The notes under the pieces are model-generated. The model ran no database searches and was not told the origin of the DNA. It worked only from the letters and a program-made list of their open reading frames with translations. DNA of 64,000 nt, taken from Paraburkholderia phosphatilytica (GTDB lineage Bacteria > Pseudomonadota > Gammaproteobacteria > Burkholderiales > Burkholderiaceae). Position 1 is the first letter of the stretch, and each line of letters begins with the position of its first letter. A program made the translations under genes and the position numbers. This document shows, in pieces, positions 26,703 through 34,746 of the stretch. Location: positions 1-64,000 of the forward strand of contig NZ_QQOA01000036.1 in the NCBI RefSeq assembly GCF_003443895.1, read 5' to 3'.

Positions 26703-28040
26703 ATGTACGAAACAACCAGCCATCGTCTCACTTTGCGCGAGACGCTACAGATCAAGGGTCGCAACGATCGCGCCGCAGCGAAGCAGGCTACGTGCGCGAA
26801 GCGATTCAGCCGCATCGCGACAAGCGTGCTCGCGTTGCTTATCGGTCAGCACGCAGCGCTGGCGGCAGACGGCGCCGCGCCAGGCACCCCCACCCCGACA
26901 CTCGCCATCCGCCCGATGACGACTGTCACGTCCAGCGGCAGCGGTTATTTCGAAGACCCGTACCCCGTCCATTTAGCAGGACCGCATGCGAACCAGGTCC
27001 AGGTTTTCTCCGGCACGACGAAAGCCATCATGCGATGCGCGTATCCCATCTCAGCGCGCTGCTTCAGCTGGACACCCGATACGGTCGACGTGAGCGGGTT
27101 GCATACGCAGATCGCCGCAGCCGGCGCGACCGTGACGAACATCCAGAACATCGATCTCTTCCAGGACGATGCGGGCGGCTGGCATGGCGTGGTCGCAATC
27201 GGCGTGCACAGTCCGAGCCATCCGGATCACTGGACCGTGCTCGTGCACGCGCACCCCACGAAACTTGCCGGCGACGGCGGCATCCCGCTCGCGTGGGCCG
27301 CGGACACCGTGCTGTCCGGCTCGTTCTCGAACCCCGTGGATGGCAACTACGACGGCAAGTACTTCGAAGACGACGGCAAGCTTTACCTGCTGTACGTGAA
27401 AAACTTCGTGCCGCGGCCGGCGTTACGCAACGGCATCGTGATTCAACGGATGCTGTCGCCCACCCAGGTCGCGCCCGAAGCGCCCGTCACGCTGCTGATG
27501 CCCGGCGACCGCTTCGGTCCGCTGAACTCCGAGTGGTACGGACAAACCCAGGCGAAACTCGTCGAGGCGCCGTACATCATCAAGCTCGCGGGCAAATACG
27601 CGCTGATCTATTCGACGGGCGCTTACCAGCAGGTCGGCTACAAGGCAGGTGTCGCGTGGTCCGATACGTTGTTCCCGGCAAACGGCAAGCGCTATCGCAA
27701 GGTGCTCGCGGCGGACCCCAATGGCATCTGGGGCAAGCCCGGCGCGCTCGAAGTCCGCTACCTCGTGCAGTCGCAGCAAACCAGCTGGCCCAACTACACG
27801 GGCACGCAGGTGATCAGTCCCGGCGTCGCGTCCGCGGCGCAAGGGCCGGGTGGCGCATGGTGGCTGTACTTCGCGGGCTTCGATCCGTCCGACCGGCCAC
27901 TCGTCGCGCCCGGTGTCGCAGAGGCCGATCATCGTCGTCCGTACTTTGCCCCGCTGCGCGCCGAGGTGCCGGCGGACCGCAGCGTCGCGCAGGCGTCCGA
28001 TGCGGAACTCGCGACCTGGCTGCAGCCAGCCTCGCAGTAG
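26703..28040 (+). CDS. Exported beta-propeller protein, GH43-like
   Basis: This 445-residue exported protein begins with a long twin basic leader and a hydrophobic signal (IATSVLALLIGQHAALA). The mature part reads like a five-bladed beta-propeller of the GH43/GH62/GH117 type: YFEDPYPVHLAGPHANQVQV near the start, where the Asp could be the catalytic base; NPVDGNYDGKYFEDDGKLYL mid-protein; LVEAPYIIKLAGKYALIYST with a Glu at the usual acid position; then GPGGAWWLYFAGFDPSDRP. This would be an arabinan/xylan-type glycosidase, or a non-catalytic sugar-binding propeller. AAAGGA lies before ATG 26703; an earlier in-frame ATG at 26637 lacks support. No other carbohydrate-active enzyme is adjacent. Confidence 0.5.
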   Translation: MYETTSHRLTLRETLQIKGRNDRAAAKQATCAKRFSRIATSVLALLIGQHAALAADGAAPGTPTPTLAIRPMTTVTSSGSGYFEDPYPVHLAGPHANQVQVFSGTTKAIMRCAYPISARCFSWTPDTVDVSGLHTQIAAAGATVTNIQNIDLFQDDAGGWHGVVAIGVHSPSHPDHWTVLVHAHPTKLAGDGGIPLAWAADTVLSGSFSNPVDGNYDGKYFEDDGKLYLLYVKNFVPRPALRNGIVIQRMLSPTQVAPEAPVTLLMPGDRFGPLNSEWYGQTQAKLVEAPYIIKLAGKYALIYSTGAYQQVGYKAGVAWSDTLFPANGKRYRKVLAADPNGIWGKPGALEVRYLVQSQQTSWPNYTGTQVISPGVASAAQGPGGAWWLYFAGFDPSDRPLVAPGVAEADHRRPYFAPLRAEVPADRSVAQASDAELATWLQPASQ

Positions 28041-28096
28041 AACGAACGCGCGACGAGCGGCATGCTGAAAACCGCCGTCGCGCTCGCCAGAAATAT

Positions 28097-28126
28097 GTAC
28101 TGATTAAACCGCGCTTACGTACCAAT
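28097..28126. promoter_or_regulatory. MocR-type operator: two GTAC direct repeats 22 bp apart
   Basis: GTACTGAT (28097-28104) and GTACCAAT (28119-28126) are direct repeats with a 22-bp period, two helical turns, upstream of the MocR gene start at 28183. The second copy occupies the -35 position for a TATTAT -10 at 28142-28147 (17-base spacer), so bound MocR would contact RNA polymerase or block it. An equivalent pair with the same 22-bp period lies before the PfpI-type gene at 30267-30296. Confidence 0.6.
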
Positions 28127-28182
28127 ACATCACGCTTAATGTATTATTTTCACTCGATGCGTGAAGGTACGGGAGCGTGGCG

Positions 28183-29529
28183 ATGTTCGAGCTGACACTG
28201 GAAGAAATCCAGGAAGGCAAAGCGGATTCGATCCGGCGTGCGATCGAGCGCGCGATACTCGAAGAGCGGCTCAAGCCTGGCGACGCACTGCCAACGGTCC
28301 GCTCGCTCGCCGAAGACCTCGGCATCAACAAGAACACCGTCGTCGTCGCGTATCGGCTGCTTCAGCACGCGGGGCTCGTCACGTCCGACGGCAGGCGCGG
28401 TTCGATCGTCTCGAGCCAGGCTTCGCATCGGCAGAAGCGTGGGGCTTCGGCGCACGGCAACCGGCAAACGCTGTCGGTGCGCGACGGCAATCCAGACCTC
28501 GAATTTCTGCCGAACGAAACCGAGATCCGCGATGCGCTTGGCCGGATGAGCGTCGCGCACCATCTGTACGGCGAGCGGCGCAACCACGGGCCATTCCTCG
28601 ACTGGGCCGCGCAATGCTTCGCGGCCGACAGCATCGACGTGCCACGCGGCGTGTTCGTCTCCGCCGGCGCGCTGGATCTGATCGAGCGGGCGCTGAACGC
28701 TTGCGGCCTCGCGCCGGGCGATAGCATCGCGGTGGAAGACCCGGGCTACATGACCCTGCTCGCGCTCGCCCGTTCGATGGGCTTCGAACTGCTGCCGCTG
28801 CAGCTCGACCAGAACGGTATCGTACCGGCGGACCTGCGCAGCGCGTTGAAACGTGGCGCCAAAGCCGTGCTCACCAGCAGTCGCGCGCAGAATCCCACGG
28901 GCGTTGCCACATCGAAATCCCGCGCCACGGAACTGCGGCGTATCGGGAATGGTGCGGGCGACGTGCTGTTCATCGACGACGATCATTCGAACCTGCTCGA
29001 GCTCGCCCCGTACCACGCATGGCACACCGGTGCGCAACGCTGGCTGACGGTGCGGTCGCTGTCGAAACTGCTTGGCCCTGACTTCCGCATTGCCGTCTCC
29101 ACCGGAGACGCCGATACGATCGAGCAACTCGAAAGCCGGCAGAGCGTCGGGATGGGCTGGGTCAGCACGTTCCTGCAGCGGCTGGCATTCGAACTGCTCG
29201 CCAGCACGTCGGTCCAGAGAAAGATCGCCGCCGCCGGCGCAGCGTATCGTGATCGCTACCAATCGCTTCAGGCCGCGTTGAAGAAGAAGGGGTTCAAAAC
29301 GATCGGCAGCGCCGGGCTCAATCTCTGGGTGCCGATCCAGAACGAAACGGAACTCGCGAAACGGCTGTTCGACGCCGGCTGGCTGGTCTCTCCCGGCCGC
29401 GACTTCTGTGTGACCGAACAGCCGGGCATTCGCGTGACGTCGGCGCGCATGACCGCGCAGCAGATTCTCGCGTTGACCGACGCGTTCGCGAGCATCCATC
29501 ACGCCACGGCAACCACGCTGAGCGCGTGA
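28183..29529 (+). CDS. MocR-type regulator: GntR DNA-binding domain fused to a PLP aminotransferase fold
   Basis: This 448-residue protein has an N-terminal GntR winged helix (about residues 10-75: ADSIRRAIERAILEERLKPG, LPTVRSLAEDLGINKNTVVV) and a type I aminotransferase domain (about 100-440). The PLP Lys is in VRSLSKLLGPDF, the pyridine-N Asp in FIDDDHSNLLE, the Asn of the NPTG-like patch in SRAQNPTGVATSKS and the carboxylate Arg in GIRVTSARM. This is the MocR/GabR/PdxR family, most like PtsJ in length. GGGAGCG precedes ATG 28183. The gene is convergent with the PfpI-type gene, and the shared 22-bp-spaced GTAC repeats in front of both suggest that it controls itself and that gene. Confidence 0.88.
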   Translation: MFELTLEEIQEGKADSIRRAIERAILEERLKPGDALPTVRSLAEDLGINKNTVVVAYRLLQHAGLVTSDGRRGSIVSSQASHRQKRGASAHGNRQTLSVRDGNPDLEFLPNETEIRDALGRMSVAHHLYGERRNHGPFLDWAAQCFAADSIDVPRGVFVSAGALDLIERALNACGLAPGDSIAVEDPGYMTLLALARSMGFELLPLQLDQNGIVPADLRSALKRGAKAVLTSSRAQNPTGVATSKSRATELRRIGNGAGDVLFIDDDHSNLLELAPYHAWHTGAQRWLTVRSLSKLLGPDFRIAVSTGDADTIEQLESRQSVGMGWVSTFLQRLAFELLASTSVQRKIAAAGAAYRDRYQSLQAALKKKGFKTIGSAGLNLWVPIQNETELAKRLFDAGWLVSPGRDFCVTEQPGIRVTSARMTAQQILALTDAFASIHHATATTLSA

Positions 29530-29538
29530 AGCCGGCGC

Positions 29539-30243
29539 CTAAGCAACCTGCACACGCGACCGATACGCGCGACCCGTTGCCAACCGTTTCTCCGTGATCG
29601 CCCGCGCGCGCTCGGTGACCGTCGCGAGAATCGACGCCGGCGCGGTGGCGGGCGAACCCGCATTGAACGGAGGCTGCGGGTCGTACGCCATGTAGAGCTG
29701 CAACTCCTGCGCAACCGTCTCGCCGCGCAGCAGCGAGACCACGATCAACGACCCGTCGATGCCCGAGGTCACGCCGCCGGCGCTGATGAACTGACCGTCG
29801 ATCACCACACGCTCGTTGCTCGGCGTCGCGCCATACAGCGGGAGCACGTCCATCGCGCTCCAGTGTGTGGTGGCACGCTTGCCTTCCAGCAGACCCGCCG
29901 CACCGCACAGCAATGCGCCCGTGCAGACCGAATACACGTAGCGCGCGCCCGCCGCCTGTGCGCGAATGAACGACAGCACGGTTTCGTCGTTCATCAGCGC
30001 TTCCTGACCGTGACCGCCCGGCACCAGCAGCACGTCCAGTTGCGGCGCCTCGTCGAACGTCGTATCGGCTAGCAGTTGCATGCCGGCAAGATCGCGCACC
30101 GGGTTCTTGTCCTTCCAGATCGTCACGAACGACGAGTTCGGCACGCGCGCGAGCGCCTCGAACGGACCCGTGAAGTCGCACTGATCCATGTTCGGAAAAA
30201 TGATGCCGCCGATCTTCAGGTGGATGTCCGATGGGATAGTCAT
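29539..30243 (-). CDS. DJ-1/PfpI-family protein, isonitrile hydratase-like
   Basis: This 234-residue protein has the class I glutamine-amidotransferase-like fold of the DJ-1/PfpI superfamily. The opening IGGIIFPNMDQCDFTGPFEA supplies the conserved Asp region, LDVLLVPGGHGQEALMND forms the typical turn, and YSVCTGALLCGAAGLLEGKR contains the nucleophile-elbow Cys. THWSAMDVLPLYGA follows. This arrangement is that of isonitrile hydratase InhA of Pseudomonas, but several AraC-type and stress proteins share it, so the substrate is uncertain. AGGAGG precedes the ATG. It faces the MocR gene with 9 bases between stops, and its promoter has the same GTAC repeats. Confidence 0.82.
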   Translation of the reverse strand: MTIPSDIHLKIGGIIFPNMDQCDFTGPFEALARVPNSSFVTIWKDKNPVRDLAGMQLLADTTFDEAPQLDVLLVPGGHGQEALMNDETVLSFIRAQAAGARYVYSVCTGALLCGAAGLLEGKRATTHWSAMDVLPLYGATPSNERVVIDGQFISAGGVTSGIDGSLIVVSLLRGETVAQELQLYMAYDPQPPFNAGSPATAPASILATVTERARAITEKRLATGRAYRSRVQVA

Positions 30244-30266
30244 AATCTACCTCCTCTGCTTCGTTT

Positions 30267-30296
30267 GTACCAGTACGTACATGCATTTGTACTAGT
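30267..30296. promoter_or_regulatory. MocR-type operator in front of the PfpI-type gene
   Basis: GTACCAGT (30267-30274) and GTACTAGT (30289-30296) repeat with the same 22-bp period as the pair before the MocR gene, within TTTGTACYAG contexts. Two extra GTAC tetramers (30273 and 30277) lie between them. The pair is 24-53 bases upstream of the ATG at 30243 on the minus strand. Four copies share the consensus GTAC(C/T)(A/G)(A/G)T. Confidence 0.6.
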
Positions 30297-30370
30297 TAAC
30301 GAGCCAACTATATACCCATTCAAGATCATGTCAACTCGTCAGTTTCGACGCAAATATCCGGCGCCATTTG

Positions 30371-30387
30371 ATTACATCGGATGTAAT
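30371..30387. promoter_or_regulatory. 17-bp perfect palindrome upstream of the XRE regulator
   Basis: ATTACATC-G-GATGTAAT is a perfect 8+1+8 palindrome 101 bases before the XRE-family start at 30488. A near-identical palindrome precedes the next gene at 31338-31354. This is the expected operator shape for a dimeric XRE protein, so it is probably an autoregulatory site. Confidence 0.65.
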
Positions 30388-30487
30388 TGCGCGATATGAA
30401 CGAGACTCGATACATTCCGGTATCCGGTCGAGTGTGCGCGCGTCGCGCCGCAATCGATTTTTTGTCTTAGTACATACAGGACTCGTC

Positions 30488-31324
30488 ATGAGTGCAGTGA
30501 GCCTCGAACAGAAAGTGTCGAAGGAACTGGGCGGCCTGCTTCGCTACTGGCGGGAGGTGCGTGGCGTCAGCCAGCTCGATCTGTCGCTCGATGCGGGCAT
30601 TTCGCAGCGGCAGATCAGCTTCATCGAAAGCGGACGAAGCGTGCCGGGCAGACAGACGCTGCTGAACCTCGCGCAGTCGCTCGACGTGCCGCTGCGCGAA
30701 CGCAACATCCTGCTGCTATCGGCCGGGTACGCGCCGATGTATTCGGAAGCGGGATGGAGTGCGCAGGAGATGTCGCTCGTGATGAGCGCCGTCAGGCGTC
30801 AACTGCAGCAGCACGAGCCATTTCCAGCATTGCTGATGGACCGGTACTGGAACGTGCTGATGACCAACCGCGCCGCGCCAGACTTCTTCAACTGTTTCGT
30901 CGACATGGCCGCGCGCAAGGGGCCACGCAACATGCTGCATCTGATCTTCGATCCCCATGGCATGCGGCCGCATATGACGCACTGGGAAACGGTGGCGCGC
31001 AGCCTGATTCAGCGTGTGCATCGCGAAGCGGTGGGACATGTCGTGGACATGCAGACGCAGCAACTGCTCGACGCGCTGCTCGCCTACCCTGGCGTGCAGC
31101 CCGAATGGAAATCGCAAGGCATCGCAGGTTCTGCAAACAGCATGCCGATGGTGCCAATGGGTTTCAGCAAGGACAGCACGGTCCTCAACTACTTCTCGAT
31201 GATCACCACCGTCGGCACGCCGTTGACGGTCGCCGCTCAGGAACTGCGAATCGAATGCATGTTCCCCGCCGACGACGAAACCGAAGCGCGGCACTTCGCG
31301 CTGTTCGACGCCATTCGCGAATAA
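30488..31324 (+). CDS. XRE-family regulator with MmyB-like ligand-binding domain
   Basis: This 278-residue protein has an N-terminal Cro/CI helix-turn-helix (about residues 12-70: LGGLLRYWREVRGVSQLDLS, LDAGISQRQISFIESGRSVP) and a C-terminal MmyB-like domain (about 105-270: ALLMDRYWNVLMTNRAAPDF, FFNCFVDM, then NMLHLIFDPHGMRPHMTHWE), which in this family binds a fatty acid-like or other hydrophobic ligand. AGGACTCGTC precedes ATG 30488. The adjacent AhpD-like gene at 31436 carries almost the same palindromic operator in its promoter, so this regulator most likely controls itself and that gene. Confidence 0.88.
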   Translation: MSAVSLEQKVSKELGGLLRYWREVRGVSQLDLSLDAGISQRQISFIESGRSVPGRQTLLNLAQSLDVPLRERNILLLSAGYAPMYSEAGWSAQEMSLVMSAVRRQLQQHEPFPALLMDRYWNVLMTNRAAPDFFNCFVDMAARKGPRNMLHLIFDPHGMRPHMTHWETVARSLIQRVHREAVGHVVDMQTQQLLDALLAYPGVQPEWKSQGIAGSANSMPMVPMGFSKDSTVLNYFSMITTVGTPLTVAAQELRIECMFPADDETEARHFALFDAIRE

Positions 31325-31337
31325 CGCGGCGGTCCTG

Positions 31338-31354
31338 ATTACATGCCATGTAAT
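31338..31354. promoter_or_regulatory. 17-bp perfect palindrome upstream of the AhpD-like gene
   Basis: ATTACATG-C-CATGTAAT is a perfect 8+1+8 palindrome 82 bases before the start at 31436. It differs from the palindrome at 30371 only at the two central flanking positions and the centre, giving the consensus ATTACATS-N-SATGTAAT. It is the probable operator of the XRE regulator. Confidence 0.65.
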
Positions 31355-31435
31355 TGGCGAGCCGCGCAAGCCTCACTAATCTGCACCTGTCGTTCGATGA
31401 TTCTCGCCGACACGTTCAACTCTCAAGGAAACATC

Positions 31436-31984
31436 ATGGCTCACTTTCCCATCTATACGCTCGACAACGCCCCGGAACAATCGAAGCCTTCGCTGAATGC
31501 CCTCGCGCAGGCATTCGGCATGGTCCCCAACATCGCCGGCGCCATTGCCGGTTCGCCGCATCTGATCAACGGCCTGGTCGGTGTGTTCTCGCAGGTGCAT
31601 GGCGGCAGCTTTAGCGAGGCGCAGGTTCAGGTGCTGCTGCTGACCAACGCGGTCACCAACGGCTCCACGTGGCCGGTCGCGTTCCACTCGTTCCTGGCGC
31701 TCAAGGAAGGCCTGACCGAGGCCGACGTGCGAGCGATCCGCGAACGCCGCCTGCCGCAGGATCCGAAGTTTGCGGCGCTGTCGCGCCTTGCGCGCACGTT
31801 GATCGAGAAGCGCGGTCTCGTCGGCGATCAGGACATCGCCGCTTTCACGGAAGCCGGTTTCGATCAGGCGCTGGTGCTCGACGTGATTCTCGTGGTTGCC
31901 GCGTCGACCATGACGAACTACACCGCGAGCGTCACCCAGCCGCCGCTCGAAGACATGTTCCAGGCCCACGCATGGAAGGCTTGA
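31436..31984 (+). CDS. Carboxymuconolactone decarboxylase/AhpD-like protein lacking the CxxC pair
   Basis: This 182-residue all-helical protein has the CMD/AhpD fold (SKPSLNALAQAFGMVPNIAG; QVQVLLLTNAVTNGSTWPVA; FHSFLALKEGLTEADVRAIR; VLDVILVVAASTMTNYTASV). In AhpD-like enzymes the motif before the conserved His is CxxC, which gives peroxidase or disulfide-reductase activity. Here the segment reads NGSTWPVAFHS: the His is kept but both Cys are absent. The protein is therefore unlikely to work as a thiol peroxidase and may be a decarboxylase-like or binding member of the family. AAGGAAA precedes ATG 31436. Its promoter carries the XRE palindrome, and a terminator follows at 32016. Confidence 0.8.
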   Translation: MAHFPIYTLDNAPEQSKPSLNALAQAFGMVPNIAGAIAGSPHLINGLVGVFSQVHGGSFSEAQVQVLLLTNAVTNGSTWPVAFHSFLALKEGLTEADVRAIRERRLPQDPKFAALSRLARTLIEKRGLVGDQDIAAFTEAGFDQALVLDVILVVAASTMTNYTASVTQPPLEDMFQAHAWKA

Positions 31985-32015
31985 GGTTCGAGTAAGCGAC
32001 TCAATGCTTCGTTTG

Positions 32016-32046
32016 AGCCCTTTCCTGCATCGGGGAAGGGCTTTTT
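32016..32046 (+). terminator. Rho-independent terminator after the AhpD-like gene
   Basis: AGCCCTTTCC (32016-32025) pairs with GGGAAGGGCT (32033-32042) with one wobble pair and a 7-base loop, followed by a run of T to 32046. It lies 32 bases after the stop of the AhpD-like gene. Confidence 0.8.
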
Positions 32047-32116
32047 CCACACATGTCGTCAAACCCGCTGGGCAACGCAAATCGCAGCGCCCGGACAACA
32101 AGAAAAGGATCACAGC

Positions 32117-32965
32117 ATGAGATGCTCCAATGTCATGAAGCGTATGACCCGTCATGCCATTCGCGCTGCCTTCCTGGCGTGGTGTCTGATTGTGGCGGCA
32201 TTCGTCGCGGCACCTGCGCAAGCCGCTGCCGACGCGCAGAGTTCGGCTTCCGTGCAAAAGCCCACCATCGTGCTGGTGCACGGTGCGTTTGCCGATTCGG
32301 CGACATGGGACGGCGTGACCGCAAAACTGCAAACACACGGCTATACCACCATCGTGGTCGCCAATCCGTTGCGCAGCCTGAGCGGCGACGCGGCCTACGT
32401 GGCGACGATCGTGAAGCAGGTTTACGGGCCCGTCGTGCTTGTCGGTCATTCGTATGGCGGTGCGGTCATCACGAACGCGGCCAGTGGCGCGGACAACGTG
32501 AAAGCACTCGTGTACGTGGCCGCGCTCGCGCCTGATGAAGGCGAAAGCGCGTTCGATCTGATCGGTAAATTTCCCGGCAGCCTGGTGGGTGCGTCGCTGG
32601 CGGCGCCGGTGCCGCTAGACGGTGGCGGCAAGGATTTCTACGTCGATCAACGCAAATATCGCGAGCCCTTCGCAGCCGATCTGCCCGACGCGCGGGTGCG
32701 CGTGCTCGCAGCAACGCAGCGTCCGGTGACCGAAGCTGCGTTGAAGGACGTCAGCGGCGCACCGGCATGGAAGTCGATTCCGTCGTGGTTCGTCTACGGC
32801 ACGGCCGACCGTAGCATTCCGCCCGCGCTTCACGAATTCATGGCTAAGCGCGCGAATGCCAGAGAGACGGTGGTCGTGAAAAGCGCATCGCACCTCGTGC
32901 TGATCTCGCATGCGGATGCGGTGGAGAAGGTGATCGAAGATGCGGCACACGCCGTGAATCCATGA
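32117..32965 (+). CDS. Exported alpha/beta hydrolase
   Basis: This 282-residue protein has a signal peptide (AFLAWCLIVAAFVAAPAQA) and an alpha/beta-hydrolase fold. The oxyanion segment is PTIVLVHGAFADSATWDGV, the nucleophile elbow is LVGHSYGGAV (Ser), the acid is probably the Asp of VYGTADRSIPP and the catalytic His is in SASHLVLISHAD. Related proteins are annotated as exported esterases or haloperoxidase-like hydrolases; substrate specificity cannot be read. AAAAGGA precedes the ATG. The gene stands alone after a terminator and converges with the 14-gene sugar/polyol operon, 30 bases from its last stop. Confidence 0.85.
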   Translation: MRCSNVMKRMTRHAIRAAFLAWCLIVAAFVAAPAQAAADAQSSASVQKPTIVLVHGAFADSATWDGVTAKLQTHGYTTIVVANPLRSLSGDAAYVATIVKQVYGPVVLVGHSYGGAVITNAASGADNVKALVYVAALAPDEGESAFDLIGKFPGSLVGASLAAPVPLDGGGKDFYVDQRKYREPFAADLPDARVRVLAATQRPVTEAALKDVSGAPAWKSIPSWFVYGTADRSIPPALHEFMAKRANARETVVVKSASHLVLISHADAVEKVIEDAAHAVNP

Positions 32966-32995
32966 TCGGAGCGTGGACGAGCAGGCGTCGCGCGA

Positions 32996-34735
32996 TCAAC
33001 CGTCATTCGTGGACGCAAGTTCGGCGTCGCCGATCGCGAGTCCATGACGCTCGCGGGCAACGCGGCGCACCGCGTCGATCTCCTGCGTGACGCGCGCCGG
33101 TTCCCACTGCAACGTCCGGGCGGCGATCGCGGCGGTTTCCGCGACCACCGCATCGGTCAATTGCCCCGCGAGCGCGATGGCGGTCCGGCGGAACAGCAGG
33201 TCGGCGAGATGCGTGACCGTTTCGTGCTCACACAGATACTGGATTTCGCGGACCGAGTAAGCCGGTGCGCTGGCGAGCGGATGGTCGTCGAAGCCGCCGC
33301 GCACCGGCGAACAGAACGCGGCGATCACGGACGCAGTAGTGCCGTAACGCGCGAACAGCGCCGCGGTGCGTTCGACCGGAATGCCGCAACGCACCGCGAG
33401 CCCATTGATCCAGGCCGCGCGATCGTTCGGCGAGCGCGGGAAGGCAAGACCACCGCCGATCGGTTCCTGTCGCGTGCTGACCCTGCGCGAGTGCCCGAGG
33501 CGTTTGAGCACGTCATCAGCGACGGTTTCGGCGAAGCCGCGGAACGTCGTCCATTTACCGCCTACGAGCGACAGCACCGGTACGCGCGTATCGGGCAACT
33601 GATCGACGTGCACTACGTGATCGCGACTCACTTCGCCGGGATTCGCGGTATCGGAATGCGGCAGCGGACGCACGCCGCTATAGCGGAACGTGATATTCGA
33701 CGCGTCCAGTTTCAGCCGCGGAAAAATTTCTCGCAGCACGCCGAGCATGTAATCGACTTCGCTGTCTTCGCATCGCACCTGGTCGGGATCGTCGACGCGG
33801 ATGTCCGTCGATCCAACCAGCAGCCGGCCCATGAACGGATAGACGAGACAGATGCGGCCATCCTTCGAGCCGAAGTACACCATGCGACCGCGCAATTGCG
33901 CATGAAGCTCCGGATGATCGACGATCAGATGCGATCCTTTGGCCCCGCCGATGTACTTCGTGTCGAGGCCGAGCGAACGGTTCACGCTGTCGATCCACGC
34001 GCCGCCCGCATTGACGACGATCGTAGGCTCGACGCACACGCACCGGTCCGACACGAGATTGCGCAACCAGATGCGCTCGCCTTCCACGCGGTCTACGGTC
34101 ATGTAGTTTGCCGCCGCCGCGTCCTCGCACGCGGCAAGCCCGTCCGCCACCAGCTCGTAGTTCAGCCGCTCCGCCTGCGTCACCTGTGCATCGAAATACG
34201 TGGCCGTGGCCTTGATCGCGGGATCGAGCAGCGGCAGGCTTCGCAGCGACCGCGTTCTGAACGCGAGATGGTGGCGCGGCATCGTCCTCGCGTGACGGCC
34301 GAGAAAATCGTAGATCGTCAATGCGAGCTCGGAAATCACCGCGCCGCGATCCGCCAGCTTCGAGCTGACGCCGAAGAAGCGCAGCGCGGACGCGACGATG
34401 CCGCCGAAGTACGAATGGATCGGCAGGATCGTCTCCAGCGGCTGCACGACGTGCGGCGCATTCTTCAGCAGCAGGTTGCGCTCCAGCGTGGATTCGGCAA
34501 CGAGCCGGAACTCGCCGGTCTCGAGATACTTGAGGCCGCCGTGAATCAGCCGCGAAGGCGCCGAGCTCGCGCCGGAAGCAAAATCGGCCTTGTCGATCAA
34601 CAGACAGTCGATCTGCTGCAACGACAGATCGCGGAACAGGCCCGCGCCGTTGATCCCTCCGCCGACGATCAACACGCTGATGCGGCCTCGCTGCGCAAGC
34701 CGGTCGAGAGCGTGTTCACGGGATCGTGCGGTCAT
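32996..34735 (-). CDS. FAD-dependent GlpD-like polyol-phosphate dehydrogenase (second copy in the operon)
   Basis: This 579-residue flavoprotein belongs to the glycerol-3-phosphate dehydrogenase (GlpD/EryB) family. The FAD-binding site is ISVLIVGGGINGAGLFRDLS (about residues 18-37); GASSAPSRLIHGGLKYLETG follows, with the substrate-domain element VVNAGGAWIDSVNRSLGL. GlpD-type enzymes oxidise a polyol phosphate at the membrane and pass electrons to quinone. It is the last gene of the operon, 12 bases after the second FGGY kinase, so kinase and dehydrogenase probably act in sequence on one polyol. It is longer than, and clearly different from, the EryB-like enzyme at 44618. The start at 34735 is the first ATG giving a canonical N-terminus. 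Confidence 0.84.
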   Translation of the reverse strand: MTARSREHALDRLAQRGRISVLIVGGGINGAGLFRDLSLQQIDCLLIDKADFASGASSAPSRLIHGGLKYLETGEFRLVAESTLERNLLLKNAPHVVQPLETILPIHSYFGGIVASALRFFGVSSKLADRGAVISELALTIYDFLGRHARTMPRHHLAFRTRSLRSLPLLDPAIKATATYFDAQVTQAERLNYELVADGLAACEDAAAANYMTVDRVEGERIWLRNLVSDRCVCVEPTIVVNAGGAWIDSVNRSLGLDTKYIGGAKGSHLIVDHPELHAQLRGRMVYFGSKDGRICLVYPFMGRLLVGSTDIRVDDPDQVRCEDSEVDYMLGVLREIFPRLKLDASNITFRYSGVRPLPHSDTANPGEVSRDHVVHVDQLPDTRVPVLSLVGGKWTTFRGFAETVADDVLKRLGHSRRVSTRQEPIGGGLAFPRSPNDRAAWINGLAVRCGIPVERTAALFARYGTTASVIAAFCSPVRGGFDDHPLASAPAYSVREIQYLCEHETVTHLADLLFRRTAIALAGQLTDAVVAETAAIAARTLQWEPARVTQEIDAVRRVARERHGLAIGDAELASTNDG

Positions 34736-34746
34736 GGCGTGTTGGG

